Source: Caloranaerobacter sp050286925 (GTDB lineage: Bacteria; Bacillota; Clostridia; Tissierellales; Thermohalobacteraceae). Taken from it: 64,000 bases of DNA. The translations under genes and the position numbers were made by a program. Of the stretch, positions 17,739-26,744 are shown one piece after another (position 1 is the stretch's first letter; each line of letters begins with the position of its first letter). The stretch is from contig NZ_JBFWFX010000004.1 in assembly GCF_050286925.1 (NCBI RefSeq), positions 62,001-126,000 of the forward strand. The letters run 5' to 3'. A model generated the notes under the pieces. That model worked only from the letters and a program-made list of their open reading frames with translations, was not told where the DNA came from and did no database searches.

Positions 17739-19028
17739 ATGACAAAGATAATTGATGTTTATGCTAGAGAAATACTAGATTCAAGAGGAAATCCAACAGT
17801 TGAAGTTGAAGTTTGGACAGAAAGTGGTGCAATGGGAAGAGCAGCAGTACCATCAGGTGCATCAACTGGTGCTTTTGAAGCAGTAGAATTAAGAGATAAT
17901 GATAAAACTAGATTTTTAGGAAAAGGTGTTACTAAAGCTGTTGAAAATGTTAATGAAATAATTGCACCTGAAATAATTGGAATGGATGCTCTTGATCAAG
18001 TTGCAATAGATATGAAAATGTTAGAGTTAGATGGAACAGAGAATAAAGGTAAATTAGGTGCTAACGCTATTTTAGGTGTTTCAATGGCTGTTGCAAAGGC
18101 TGCAGCAAATGCATTAGGTGTACCTTTATATCAATATTTAGGAGGAGTAAATGCTAAAACTCTACCAGTACCAATGATGAATATTTTAAATGGTGGTAAA
18201 CATGCTGATAACAATGTAGATATTCAAGAGTTTATGGTAATGCCTGTTGGAGCACCAAATTTCAGAGAAGCTTTAAGAATGGGTGCGGAAGTGTTCCATA
18301 ATTTAAAGAAAGTTTTAAAAGAAAAAGGATTAAATACAGCAGTTGGTGACGAAGGTGGATTTGCTCCAAACCTTGGATCAAACGAAGAGGCATTAGCAAC
18401 TATTGTTGAGGCTATTAAGAGAGCTGGATATAAGCCAGGTGAAGAAATAGCTCTTGCATTAGATGTTGCTGCAACTGAGCTATATGATAAAGAAAAGAAA
18501 GTTTATAAATTAGCTGGTGAAGGTAAAGAGTTAACTGCTGAAGAATTAGTAAACTTCTACAGTGATTTAGTTGAAAAGTATCCTATCATTTCAATCGAAG
18601 ACGGTCTAGATGAAGAAGATTGGGAAGGATGGAAATTATTAACTGAAAAATTAGGTAATAAAATACAATTAGTAGGTGACGACTTATTTGTAACTAATAC
18701 TAAGAGATTATCAAAAGGTATTGAAAAAGGTGTTGCTAATTCAATTCTTATTAAGTTAAACCAAATTGGTACAATTACAGAAACTCTAGATGCAATTGAA
18801 ATGGCAAAAAGAGCTGGATATACTGCAGTTGTATCACACAGATCAGGTGAAACAGAAGATGCAACTATTGCAGACTTCGTAGTAGCTACAAATGCTGGTC
18901 AAATTAAAACAGGTGCACCTTCAAGAACTGATAGAGTTGCTAAATACAATCAGTTATTAAGAATTGAGGATATGTTAGGTAAAACTGCTCAATATAAAGG
19001 TAAGGAAGTATTTTATAATCTTAAATAA
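17739..19028 (+). CDS. eno: Enolase
   Basis: ATG 17739 after AAAGGAGG. The 429-residue protein has AREILDSRGNPTVEVEV, the mobile loop PSGASTG, the catalytic GDEGGFAPN, SIEDGLDEEDWEGW, and SHRSGETEDATIAD. The 95-bp gap after gpmI has no clear terminator, so eno is probably cotranscribed, perhaps with an added promoter. Confidence 0.98.
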   Translation: MTKIIDVYAREILDSRGNPTVEVEVWTESGAMGRAAVPSGASTGAFEAVELRDNDKTRFLGKGVTKAVENVNEIIAPEIIGMDALDQVAIDMKMLELDGTENKGKLGANAILGVSMAVAKAAANALGVPLYQYLGGVNAKTLPVPMMNILNGGKHADNNVDIQEFMVMPVGAPNFREALRMGAEVFHNLKKVLKEKGLNTAVGDEGGFAPNLGSNEEALATIVEAIKRAGYKPGEEIALALDVAATELYDKEKKVYKLAGEGKELTAEELVNFYSDLVEKYPIISIEDGLDEEDWEGWKLLTEKLGNKIQLVGDDLFVTNTKRLSKGIEKGVANSILIKLNQIGTITETLDAIEMAKRAGYTAVVSHRSGETEDATIADFVVATNAGQIKTGAPSRTDRVAKYNQLLRIEDMLGKTAQYKGKEVFYNLK

Positions 19029-19066
19029 TTATTTTAGTAGTGAATATAAAAGAAATTTTTGCCAAT

Positions 19067-19100
19067 AATAAGGGTAGATAGCTGCTACCCTTATTTATTT
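19067..19100 (+). terminator. Terminator of the glycolytic operon
   Basis: Perfect 11-bp stem (19067-19077 with 19085-19095) and 7-nt loop, followed by TATTTT. Confidence 0.8.
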
Positions 19101-19174
19101 TAACAAATTTATTGATTTTATTAATATCCTATGTTAAAATAGCTTTGTTAATTATTAGGTGGGGAGGTGTAAGG

Positions 19175-19405
19175 GTGAAAATACTATTTACTATACTAAT
19201 TTTAGTTTCAAGTTTGATTTTAATAGCAAGTATATTATTACAATCTGGTAAAAGTGCTGGCTTATCAGGAACTATAGCTGGCGGTGCTGAAAGTATATGG
19301 GGAAAAAATAAAGGGAGAACTTATGAAGGAATGCTAAGTAAGGTTACTAGTATTTCAGCTGCTATTTTCATATTATCTGCATTAGTACTTGCAGCTTTAC
19401 AGTAA
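19175..19405 (+). CDS. secG: Preprotein translocase subunit SecG
   Basis: The start is GTG 19175 after GGGGAGGTG; the open frame reaches back to 19112 but that stretch has no ribosome site. The 76-residue protein has two membrane helices joined by the glycine-rich QSGKSAGLSGTIAGGAES, the SecG signature. SecG assists SecYEG protein export. In many Firmicutes secG heads a secG-est-rnr-smpB-ssrA block, and here six kilobases of other genes lie between secG and est. Confidence 0.93.
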   Translation: MKILFTILILVSSLILIASILLQSGKSAGLSGTIAGGAESIWGKNKGRTYEGMLSKVTSISAAIFILSALVLAALQ

Positions 19406-19429
19406 AAATTAAATAAAGGAGGTATTAAA

Positions 19430-21436
19430 TTGAATATAATAGTGCCTATAATTGGGGTTATAGCGTTAATTTTTGCTTATTACAAAGCAGCTTCAATCAA
19501 TAAAGTAGATGTTGGAACTGAGAGGATGAAAGAAATATCTTCCTACATACAGGAAGGAGCTATGGCATTTTTATCAAGGGAATATAAAACACTTGTAATT
19601 TTCGTTGCAATACTATTTATAATTTTAGGAATAGGTATAGGTTGGTATACAGCTATTTGTTTCATTGTAGGTGCAGTATTTTCAGCTTTAGCAGGATTCT
19701 TTGGAATGAGAGTTGCTACTAAAGCGAATGTAAGGACTGCAAATGCAGCAAAAGAGTCAGGAATGAACAAGGCTTTAGATGTTGCATTCTCAGGTGGAGC
19801 AGTTATGGGAATGGCAGTTGTTGGATTAGGTTTATTAGGAGTTGGTTCTTTATATTTAATATTTAAAGACCCTGCAGTAATTACAGGTTTTGGTTTAGGG
19901 GCATCATCAATAGCTCTATTTGGTCGTGTTGGTGGAGGAATTTATACTAAGGCTGCAGACGTTGGAGCAGACTTGGTTGGTAAAGTAGAAGCAGGTATAC
20001 CTGAAGACGACCCAAGAAACCCTGCTGTTATCGCTGATAACGTTGGGGACAATGTTGGAGACGTTGCAGGTATGGGGGCTGACTTATTTGAGTCATATGT
20101 AGGTTCTATAATTTCAGCAATTACATTAGGATTATTAGCTTTTGATGTAAATGGTGCATTATATCCATTACTTTTAGCAAGTACAGGTATAGTAGCATCT
20201 ATTATTGGTACATTCTTTGTTAGAGGAAAAGAAGATTCAGATCCACATAAAGCTTTAAAAATGGGTACTTATGTTAGTGGAATAATTACAATAGTAGTTG
20301 CATTTTTCTTAAGTAATTCTTTACTTGGTTCACTTAAACCATTTGCAGCAATAGTAACTGGTTTAATCGTAGGTATTATTATAGGACAACTTACAGAATA
20401 CTATACTTCAGGTGACTTTAAACCGGTAAGAAAAATTGCAGACCAATCAGAAACAGGAAGCGCGACAAACATTATTAGTGGTTTAGCTGTAGGTATGTTA
20501 TCAACAGCTCTTCCAATTTTAGTTATAGCTATAGGTATATTAGTTGCTTTCTATACTAGTGGTGGAGCTGCTAGTGCAAGTCACGGTTTATATGGTATTG
20601 CTCTAGCTGCAGTAGGTATGTTATCAACTGCTGGTATGACAATTGCGGTTGACGCTTATGGACCAATAGCAGACAATGCTGGTGGTATTGCAGAAATGTG
20701 TGAATTACCAAAAGAAGTACGTAATATAACTGATAAACTAGATGCAGTAGGAAATACTACAGCTGCTATAGGTAAAGGATTTGCGATAGGTTCAGCAGCT
20801 CTTACAGCATTAGCTTTATTTGCTTCATATACTCAAGCAGTTAACTTATCTAGTATAGACTTAACAAAACCAACAGTTATTGCAGGTTTATTAATAGGTG
20901 GTATGCTGCCATTCTTATTCTCAGCAATAACTATGGAAGCAGTTGGTAAAGCTGCATTTAGTATGATAGAAGAAGTTAGAAGACAGTTTAGAACTATACC
21001 TGGTATCATGGAAGGTAAAGCTAAACCAGAATATAAGAGATGTGTTGATATCAGTACAGCTGCTGCATTAAGAGAAATGATGGTTCCAGGTTTATTAGCA
21101 GTACTTGCTCCACTTTTAACAGGAATAATATTAGGAACAGAAGCTCTAGGAGGTCTTTTAGCTGGAGCATTAGTATCAGGTGTACTTATGGCTATACTTA
21201 TGGCTAACGCAGGTGGTGCATGGGATAATGCTAAGAAGTATATAGAAGAAGGACACCATGGTGGAAAAGGTAGTGAAGCTCATAAAGCAGCAGTTGTTGG
21301 AGATACTGTTGGAGATCCATTCAAAGATACTTCAGGACCATCTATAAATATCTTAATTAAGCTTATGACTATCGTTGCTTTAGTATTCGCACCATTATTC
21401 TTAAAATTTGGTGGTTTAATACTTAATTTATTCTAG
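19430..21436 (+). CDS. hppA: K+-dependent membrane pyrophosphatase (Na+ or H+ pump)
   Basis: Uses TTG 19430 after AAAGGAGGT. The 668-residue protein has about 16 membrane helices and the PPi site DVGADLVGKVE plus DDPRNPAVIADNVGDNVGD. The segment GNTTAAIGKGFA has Ala where K+-independent pumps have Lys, which marks the K+-dependent class. Such clostridial enzymes are often Na+ pumps, but Na+ versus H+ cannot be fixed here. It saves PPi energy as an ion gradient, useful in an amino-acid fermenter. Confidence 0.95.
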   Translation: MNIIVPIIGVIALIFAYYKAASINKVDVGTERMKEISSYIQEGAMAFLSREYKTLVIFVAILFIILGIGIGWYTAICFIVGAVFSALAGFFGMRVATKANVRTANAAKESGMNKALDVAFSGGAVMGMAVVGLGLLGVGSLYLIFKDPAVITGFGLGASSIALFGRVGGGIYTKAADVGADLVGKVEAGIPEDDPRNPAVIADNVGDNVGDVAGMGADLFESYVGSIISAITLGLLAFDVNGALYPLLLASTGIVASIIGTFFVRGKEDSDPHKALKMGTYVSGIITIVVAFFLSNSLLGSLKPFAAIVTGLIVGIIIGQLTEYYTSGDFKPVRKIADQSETGSATNIISGLAVGMLSTALPILVIAIGILVAFYTSGGAASASHGLYGIALAAVGMLSTAGMTIAVDAYGPIADNAGGIAEMCELPKEVRNITDKLDAVGNTTAAIGKGFAIGSAALTALALFASYTQAVNLSSIDLTKPTVIAGLLIGGMLPFLFSAITMEAVGKAAFSMIEEVRRQFRTIPGIMEGKAKPEYKRCVDISTAAALREMMVPGLLAVLAPLLTGIILGTEALGGLLAGALVSGVLMAILMANAGGAWDNAKKYIEEGHHGGKGSEAHKAAVVGDTVGDPFKDTSGPSINILIKLMTIVALVFAPLFLKFGGLILNLF

Positions 21437-21441
21437 CCAAA

Positions 21442-21471
21442 AACCCTTCTCTTTTAGAGAAGGGTTTTTTT
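21442..21471 (+). terminator. Terminator after hppA
   Basis: Perfect 10-bp stem (21442-21451 with 21457-21466) and a T7 run, starting six bases after the stop. Confidence 0.92.
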
Positions 21472-21566
21472 AGTGAAGTTTTGGCTATCGACTAATATAA
21501 AAAGTTTTGGTATACTTAAATAAGTAATTAGTTATAATTAATTGGATTAATATAATAATATGTAAT

Positions 21567-21621
21567 AAAACAAAATCTTTGATTTAAATAAATTAAAATA
21601 TATAATATTCTATGGATTATA
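21567..21621 (-). repeat. Dispersed intergenic two-hairpin element, deleted copy D
   Basis: In reverse orientation this matches both ends of the ~110-bp element seen at 42592, 50207 and 56181: ACAAAATCTTTGATTTAAAT and CTATGGATTATAA. The middle (the second arm of the CAAAATCTTC hairpin and most of the other hairpin) is missing. It lies 37 bp before the hydrolase gene. Confidence 0.7.
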
Positions 21622-21657
21622 ACAAAATTTTTTAAATAAAACAGTAGGGTGATATAG

Positions 21658-22431
21658 ATGAAAATAAACATTGATGGTTTAACAATAAATTATAAGTGTG
21701 AAGGAGAAGGGAAGAACATACTTCTATTGCATGGATGGGGCGGAAATATAGATAGTTTTCTGCCAGTTTTTAATCATTTAAAAAATAGATTTAGAGTTTA
21801 TGCAATAGATTTTCCAGGGTTTGGCGAAAGTCAGCAACCTAACGAAGTATGGGGAGTATATGATTATGCTAGGCTGACAAAAAAGTTTATTGACAAAATG
21901 AATATGAAAGAAGTTATATTAATAGGACATTCTTTTGGAGGTAGAGTTTCAATAGTTTTAGCTAATAAATATCCTGAACTCATAAAAAAAATGATATTAG
22001 TTGATAGCGCTGGGTTAATACCGAAGAGAACTTTGAAGTATTATATTAAAGTTTATACTTTTAAGACTTTGAAGTTTTTATACAGATTGTTATTTTTCTG
22101 GAAAGATAAAGAAAAAGCTATGGAAAGGTTCTATAGGAAATTTGGTTCTAAAGATTATCAACAAGCTGGAGATATGAGAAAGATCTTAGTAAAGGTTGTG
22201 AATGAAGATTTAAAACCTCTACTTAGAGGAATAAAAGCTTCTACTTTACTGATATGGGGTGAAAATGATGAAGCAACCCCTGTTTATATGGGTAAAATTA
22301 TGGAAAAGGAAATTGAAGATAGTGGTCTAGTTGTTTTGAAAAATGCAGGACATTTTTCATATCTTGATCAATATAATAGATTTATAGTAATTGTTGATAA
22401 GTTCTTAGAGGAGAGTGAATTAAATGAGTGA
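21658..22431 (+). CDS. Alpha/beta hydrolase
   Basis: ATG 21658 after GGGTGATAT. The 257-residue protein has the oxyanion motif LLHGWGGN, nucleophile elbow GHSFGGR, an acid in WGENDEATP and the catalytic His in AGHFSY, so the triad is complete. No signal peptide is seen. Its last eight bases overlap the Mur-ligase-like gene, so it belongs to a small cell-wall cluster with that gene and ddl. The substrate is unknown. Confidence 0.88.
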   Translation: MKINIDGLTINYKCEGEGKNILLLHGWGGNIDSFLPVFNHLKNRFRVYAIDFPGFGESQQPNEVWGVYDYARLTKKFIDKMNMKEVILIGHSFGGRVSIVLANKYPELIKKMILVDSAGLIPKRTLKYYIKVYTFKTLKFLYRLLFFWKDKEKAMERFYRKFGSKDYQQAGDMRKILVKVVNEDLKPLLRGIKASTLLIWGENDEATPVYMGKIMEKEIEDSGLVVLKNAGHFSYLDQYNRFIVIVDKFLEESELNE

Positions 22432-24061
22432 TATATTTTTGGTAATAAGTTTAGGGGTTTGGATTTTTGCCATATATCATAGAAGTAAATATTTCTTACA
22501 TATGATTCAACTTGAAGGATATAAAAATAATAACTTTAAAAAGTGGATTAACGAATTTAGTTATAAAGCTTTTCCTAGGAAATTAAAATATATTTTTTTC
22601 GGTATTGTGAATGCTACAATTATCTGCATTATTGCTTCAATTATTGCTAAAAATGAGATTTTTACAATCATATATATTCTACTTTGGATAGGTGGTATAG
22701 CTGATTCAATTAAATTTAAAAAAGAGAAAGCGAAAAAAGAATTAGTATTTACTAAAAGGGCAAAAAGGCTATTTGTTTCAAACTTCATAGTAATAGGAAT
22801 TGAAATTTTGATAGCAACTGTTATACTAATAATGCTACCTTATGAAAAGTATTATACTTATCCTTTAGCTTTATTATTGTTAAGCACTATACATTATTTT
22901 GAACCATATAATATGATATTGGCTAATATATTAGTAGCTCCAATAGAAAAGAAGATTAATAAATATTATTATAATAAAGCTTACAACAAAGTAAGAACTT
23001 TTAAAGATTTGAAAATTGTAGGTATCACGGGAAGTTTTGGAAAGACTAGTACGAAATTTATAACATCGACGATTTTACAAGAAAAGTATAAAGTATTAAA
23101 AACACCTGAAAGTTATAATACTCCAATGGGTATTAGTAAAGTTATTAATAATGATTTGACCGATGAGTATGAAGTTTTTGTTGTGGAGATGGGGGCAAGA
23201 AATATAGGTGATATTAAGGAAGTAGCTAGGCTTGCAAATCCTAAAATAGGAGTTTTAACAGCTATAGGTCCTACTCATTTAGAAACGTTTAAAAATGTAG
23301 AAAATATAATGAAAACAAAGTATGAATTAATTGAAGAACTGCCACCAGAAGGTATTGCGATTTTTAATTATGATAATAAATATATTAGAAAACTTGCTGA
23401 TAAAACTTTTAAGGAAAAGATATTATATGGAATGGAAGATATTGAGAAATTAGATATTTATGCAACAGATTTAGAAATATCCGAATTTGGTTCAACCTTC
23501 ATACTTAATGATAGAGAAGGAAATTCTGTTAAATGTCGAACAAAACTACTTGGTAAACATAATATACAAAATTTGCTTGCAGGCGCTGCTGTTGCTAAAG
23601 CTTTAGGATTAACGTTAGAGGAGATAGCTAGAGGAATAGAAAAAGTAGAACCCGTTCCACATAGATTACAACTGATAAATCCAGGTACTGGAGTTATTGT
23701 TATTGACGATGCATTTAATTCTAATCCTGTAGGAGCAAAAGCGGCACTTGATGTAATTAATCAGTTTAAAGATAGAAGAAAAATAATAGTAACCCCTGGA
23801 ATGATTGAATTAGGAGAGCAAGAAGTTGAAGCTAATAAAGAGTTTGGTAAGAATATAGCTAATGTATGCGATTATGTAATTCTTATAGGGAAAAATAGAA
23901 CAAAACCGATTTTTGAAGGATTAAGAGAAATGAATTATAGCAAAGATAAGATTTTTGTGGTTAGTACATTGAACGAAGCTACCGTAAAATTACAGGAGCT
24001 AGTGAAACCTGGTGATGTAGTTTTATTTGAGAATGATTTACCAGATACTTATAGCGAATAG
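22424..24061 (+). CDS. MurF-like ligase with N-terminal membrane domain
   Basis: ATG 22424 overlaps the hydrolase gene by 8 bp. Residues 1-190 are a membrane region with about five or six hydrophobic segments. From about 195 it is a Mur ligase: ATP loop GITGSFGKTSTK at 200-211, VEMGARNIGDI, and DDAFNSNPVGAKAAL in the C-terminal domain, as in MurF. Ordinary MurF is soluble and about 450 residues. The 545-residue membrane form is known in some Clostridia. With ddl next to it, joining D-Ala-D-Ala to UDP-MurNAc-tripeptide at the membrane is the simplest role, but a canonical murF may exist elsewhere. Confidence 0.85.
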   Translation: MSDIFLVISLGVWIFAIYHRSKYFLHMIQLEGYKNNNFKKWINEFSYKAFPRKLKYIFFGIVNATIICIIASIIAKNEIFTIIYILLWIGGIADSIKFKKEKAKKELVFTKRAKRLFVSNFIVIGIEILIATVILIMLPYEKYYTYPLALLLLSTIHYFEPYNMILANILVAPIEKKINKYYYNKAYNKVRTFKDLKIVGITGSFGKTSTKFITSTILQEKYKVLKTPESYNTPMGISKVINNDLTDEYEVFVVEMGARNIGDIKEVARLANPKIGVLTAIGPTHLETFKNVENIMKTKYELIEELPPEGIAIFNYDNKYIRKLADKTFKEKILYGMEDIEKLDIYATDLEISEFGSTFILNDREGNSVKCRTKLLGKHNIQNLLAGAAVAKALGLTLEEIARGIEKVEPVPHRLQLINPGTGVIVIDDAFNSNPVGAKAALDVINQFKDRRKIIVTPGMIELGEQEVEANKEFGKNIANVCDYVILIGKNRTKPIFEGLREMNYSKDKIFVVSTLNEATVKLQELVKPGDVVLFENDLPDTYSE

Positions 24062-24089
24062 TTATCTATTTAGTTTAGGAGGGTTTTTT

Positions 24090-25253
24090 ATGAAGAAAAG
24101 AGTAGGCGTAGTTTTTGGTGGAAGAAGTGTTGAGCATGAAGTGTCTGTCATAACAGGATTACAAGTTATAGAAAATATTGATAAATCAAAATATGAAGTT
24201 ATACCGATTTATATAGACAAAGAAGGTAAATGGCTTATTGGTGATTCATTAAGCAAATTCGAAAACTTCAAAAACAAAGATTTTAGAAATATTAAAGAGG
24301 TAGTTATAACTCCGAAATACAATAATCATAAAATATACTCTCATCCAGAGAAAACTAATTTTTTTAGCAAGAAAATTTTAGAAACATTAGATGTAATCTT
24401 TCCAGCAGTTCATGGAACTAATGGAGAAGATGGTACATTACAAGGGTTATTTGAATTAATGAATATACCTTATGTAGGAGGTAGTGTATTAGCTTCGTCT
24501 GTTGGAATGGACAAAGTTATGATGAAATCTGTTTTTAAATCATATGAGTTGCCAATGGTTGACTATATGTGGTTTTATAGAAGTAGATGGGAAGATAAAG
24601 AAAAATTAATTGAAGAAATAGAAAAGACATTAGGATATCCAGTTTTTGTGAAACCTGCTAATTTAGGTTCAAGTATTGGAATTTCTAAAGCTAAAAATAG
24701 AGAAGATTTAATAAAAGCAGTAGAAGTAGCTATTAGGTATGATCGAAAGATAATTGTAGAAAAAGGAGTAGAAAAGCCTAGAGAAATAAACTGTTCAGTT
24801 ATTGGATATGATGATAAATTGAAAACTTCAGTTTGTGAAGAGCCAGTTGGATGGAAAGAATTATTATCATTTGAAGATAAGTATATTAAGAGCAATACTA
24901 AAGGAACTAAAAATGGCAGGAGAATAATACCAGCAAATATACCAGATGATATTAGAGTTAAAATAGAAGAATTAGCGAAAAAAGCTTTTATGGCAATTGA
25001 CTGCAGAGGTATAGCAAGAATTGACTTTTTATTGGATGATAAAAATAATATATATGTAAATGAGATTAATACAATGCCTGGTTCAATAGCTTATTATTTA
25101 TGGGAGCCAAAGGGTATATCGTTTAAAGAACTTATAGATGAACTAATAGAAATTGCAATAAAGAGTCATGAAGAAAAAAATAAAAATATGTATTCTTATG
25201 ATGTCAATTTGTTTAATAAAATAGATTTTCAAAACAAAGATGGGAAAATATAG
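24090..25253 (+). CDS. ddl: D-alanine--D-alanine ligase
   Basis: Start ATG 24090 (MKKRVGVVFGGRSVEHEVS) after TTAGGAGGG; the longer frame from 24027 overlaps the previous gene and is rejected. The 387-residue ATP-grasp enzyme has FPAVHGTNGEDGTLQG, FVKPANLGSSIGISKA and the Mg2+-binding EINTMPGS. It is longer than DdlB (~306) and nearer to DdlA/Van-type ligases in size. A D-Ala-D-Ala product is assumed, and D-Lac or D-Ser specificity was not excluded. Confidence 0.92.
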   Translation: MKKRVGVVFGGRSVEHEVSVITGLQVIENIDKSKYEVIPIYIDKEGKWLIGDSLSKFENFKNKDFRNIKEVVITPKYNNHKIYSHPEKTNFFSKKILETLDVIFPAVHGTNGEDGTLQGLFELMNIPYVGGSVLASSVGMDKVMMKSVFKSYELPMVDYMWFYRSRWEDKEKLIEEIEKTLGYPVFVKPANLGSSIGISKAKNREDLIKAVEVAIRYDRKIIVEKGVEKPREINCSVIGYDDKLKTSVCEEPVGWKELLSFEDKYIKSNTKGTKNGRRIIPANIPDDIRVKIEELAKKAFMAIDCRGIARIDFLLDDKNNIYVNEINTMPGSIAYYLWEPKGISFKELIDELIEIAIKSHEEKNKNMYSYDVNLFNKIDFQNKDGKI

Positions 25254-25261
25254 AACTAATT

Positions 25262-25298
25262 ATAATTGGGACTTTAGTTTGTCCCAATTATTTTTTTT
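25262..25298 (+). terminator. Terminator after ddl
   Basis: Perfect 11-bp stem (25262-25272 with 25281-25291), 8-nt loop and a T8 run. Confidence 0.93.
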
Positions 25299-25319
25299 AG
25301 CTGATAGTTATTAGCCATT

Positions 25320-25362
25320 ATTTGCTTAAATTTTAATTTAAGCAAATAAAATATGTTATAAT
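25320..25362 (+). promoter_or_regulatory. Perfect palindrome with adjacent -10 box before the esterase
   Basis: ATTTGCTTAAATT and its exact complement (25320-25332, 25335-25347) are separated by 2 bp. A TATAAT at 25357-25362 places the -35 region inside the palindrome. This is the layout of an operator that blocks the promoter of the est-HD-rnr genes. Confidence 0.55.
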
Positions 25363-25405
25363 ATTGTAATATAAGGTAGAAACGAATTAGAGGTTGGTGT
25401 TGAAA

Positions 25406-26149
25406 ATGAAATATTTACACGATAATGCTAAGGCATTTTATTTTAAAGGAAATGATATTGGATGTCTGTTAATTCACGGTTTTACAGGTTCTCCAGCAGA
25501 AATGAAGCTGTTAGGAGAATTTCTTCATAAACAAGGTTATACGGTGAAAGGTGTATTACTTAAAGGGCATGGAACAACAGTAGAAGATATGGAAAAAACT
25601 ACTTGGAAAGATTGGCTATCATCAGCAGAAATGGAATTGATAGATTTGATGCATAAATGTAATAAGGTAGTTATAATTGGATTATCTATGGGTGGAATAA
25701 TAGCACTTAATTTAGCAGAAAGGTTTAATGTAGATGCAGTAGTAAGTATTGCTGCACCTATAAAAATAGTAAATAAAAAGGTGTATTTTGCAAGGATAAT
25801 TAAATATTTTAAAAAATACATACCAAAACCTGAGAGAAAATTTGAAGATGTAAAAGATTACTGTATAAGTTATGATAGAACACCAGTAGCTGCAATTCCT
25901 CATCTATTAAAATTAATCAGAATTACTAAGAGAAGATTGAAAAAAGTTAAATCTCCAATACTTATAATTCAATCTAAAAATGATAAAACTGTAAAATATG
26001 AAAGTGCAGAATATATTTTTAAGAAAGTCGGTTCTCAGCTTAAAAAATTATTATATTTAAAAGAAAGTGGTCATTTAGTAACTTTAGATTTAGAAAGAGA
26101 AAAAGTATTTAATGAAATTAAAAAATTCTTAGTTGAAATAAACTTATAA
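25406..26149 (+). CDS. Carboxylesterase (Est30 type)
   Basis: Start taken at ATG 25406 (MKYLHDNAKAFYF), which gives 247 residues, the size of Geobacillus Est30. It has LLIHGFTGSPAEM, nucleophile elbow GLSMGG, the acid in SKNDKTV and His in ESGHLVT. It stands in the conserved position before rnr and smpB. The physiological substrate of this family is not known. Confidence 0.9.
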   Translation: MKYLHDNAKAFYFKGNDIGCLLIHGFTGSPAEMKLLGEFLHKQGYTVKGVLLKGHGTTVEDMEKTTWKDWLSSAEMELIDLMHKCNKVVIIGLSMGGIIALNLAERFNVDAVVSIAAPIKIVNKKVYFARIIKYFKKYIPKPERKFEDVKDYCISYDRTPVAAIPHLLKLIRITKRRLKKVKSPILIIQSKNDKTVKYESAEYIFKKVGSQLKKLLYLKESGHLVTLDLEREKVFNEIKKFLVEINL

Positions 26150-26172
26150 AAATTTGAATGGGGGTAGTTAAG

Positions 26173-26724
26173 ATGAATAGAATAGAAGCTTTAAAACATG
26201 TAAATGCTAATGTTAAAAATAAGAATTTAATTAAACATATGTTAGCTACAGAAGCAGTTATGAAAGGATTAGCAAGAAAGCTAAAACAAGATGAAGAAAA
26301 ATGGGGGATTGCGGGACTACTGCATGATATAGATTATGAAAAGACAGCTAAGAATCCAGAAAAGCATAGTTTAATTGGTGCAGAAATGTTAGAGAAGCTA
26401 GGTTATGATGACGATATCGTCTATGCAGTAAAGGCGCATAATGATATGCATGGCTTAAAAAGAAATAGTTTAATGGATAAAGCATTATATTCAAGCGACC
26501 CATTAACGGGGTTAATAGTTGCAGCAGCTTTAATATCACCTGAAAAGAAATTAAATAAAATTGATGTGAAATTTGTGTTAAATAGGTTTAAAGAAAAGTC
26601 TTTTGCAAAAGGTGCAAATAGGGAACAAATAGCTGCTTGTAAAGAATTAGGTTTAGAGTTAGAAGAATTTATTGAAATAGGCTTAAGTTCTATGCAAGAA
26701 ATTTCAAAAGAATTAGAATTGTAA
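26173..26724 (+). CDS. HDIG-domain protein
   Basis: Start ATG 26173 (MNRIEALKHV) with GGGGGTAG upstream; an ATG at 26158 lies at that site. The 183-residue protein has the HD pattern WGIAGLLHDIDYEKT and KHSLIGAEMLEKLGY, so it is a predicted metal-dependent phosphohydrolase of the HDIG group. It lies between est and rnr, separated by 20 bp from rnr. The substrate is unknown. Confidence 0.88.
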   Translation: MNRIEALKHVNANVKNKNLIKHMLATEAVMKGLARKLKQDEEKWGIAGLLHDIDYEKTAKNPEKHSLIGAEMLEKLGYDDDIVYAVKAHNDMHGLKRNSLMDKALYSSDPLTGLIVAAALISPEKKLNKIDVKFVLNRFKEKSFAKGANREQIAACKELGLELEEFIEIGLSSMQEISKELEL

Positions 26725-26744
26725 TAGTTTGGAGGTATCGTGTT

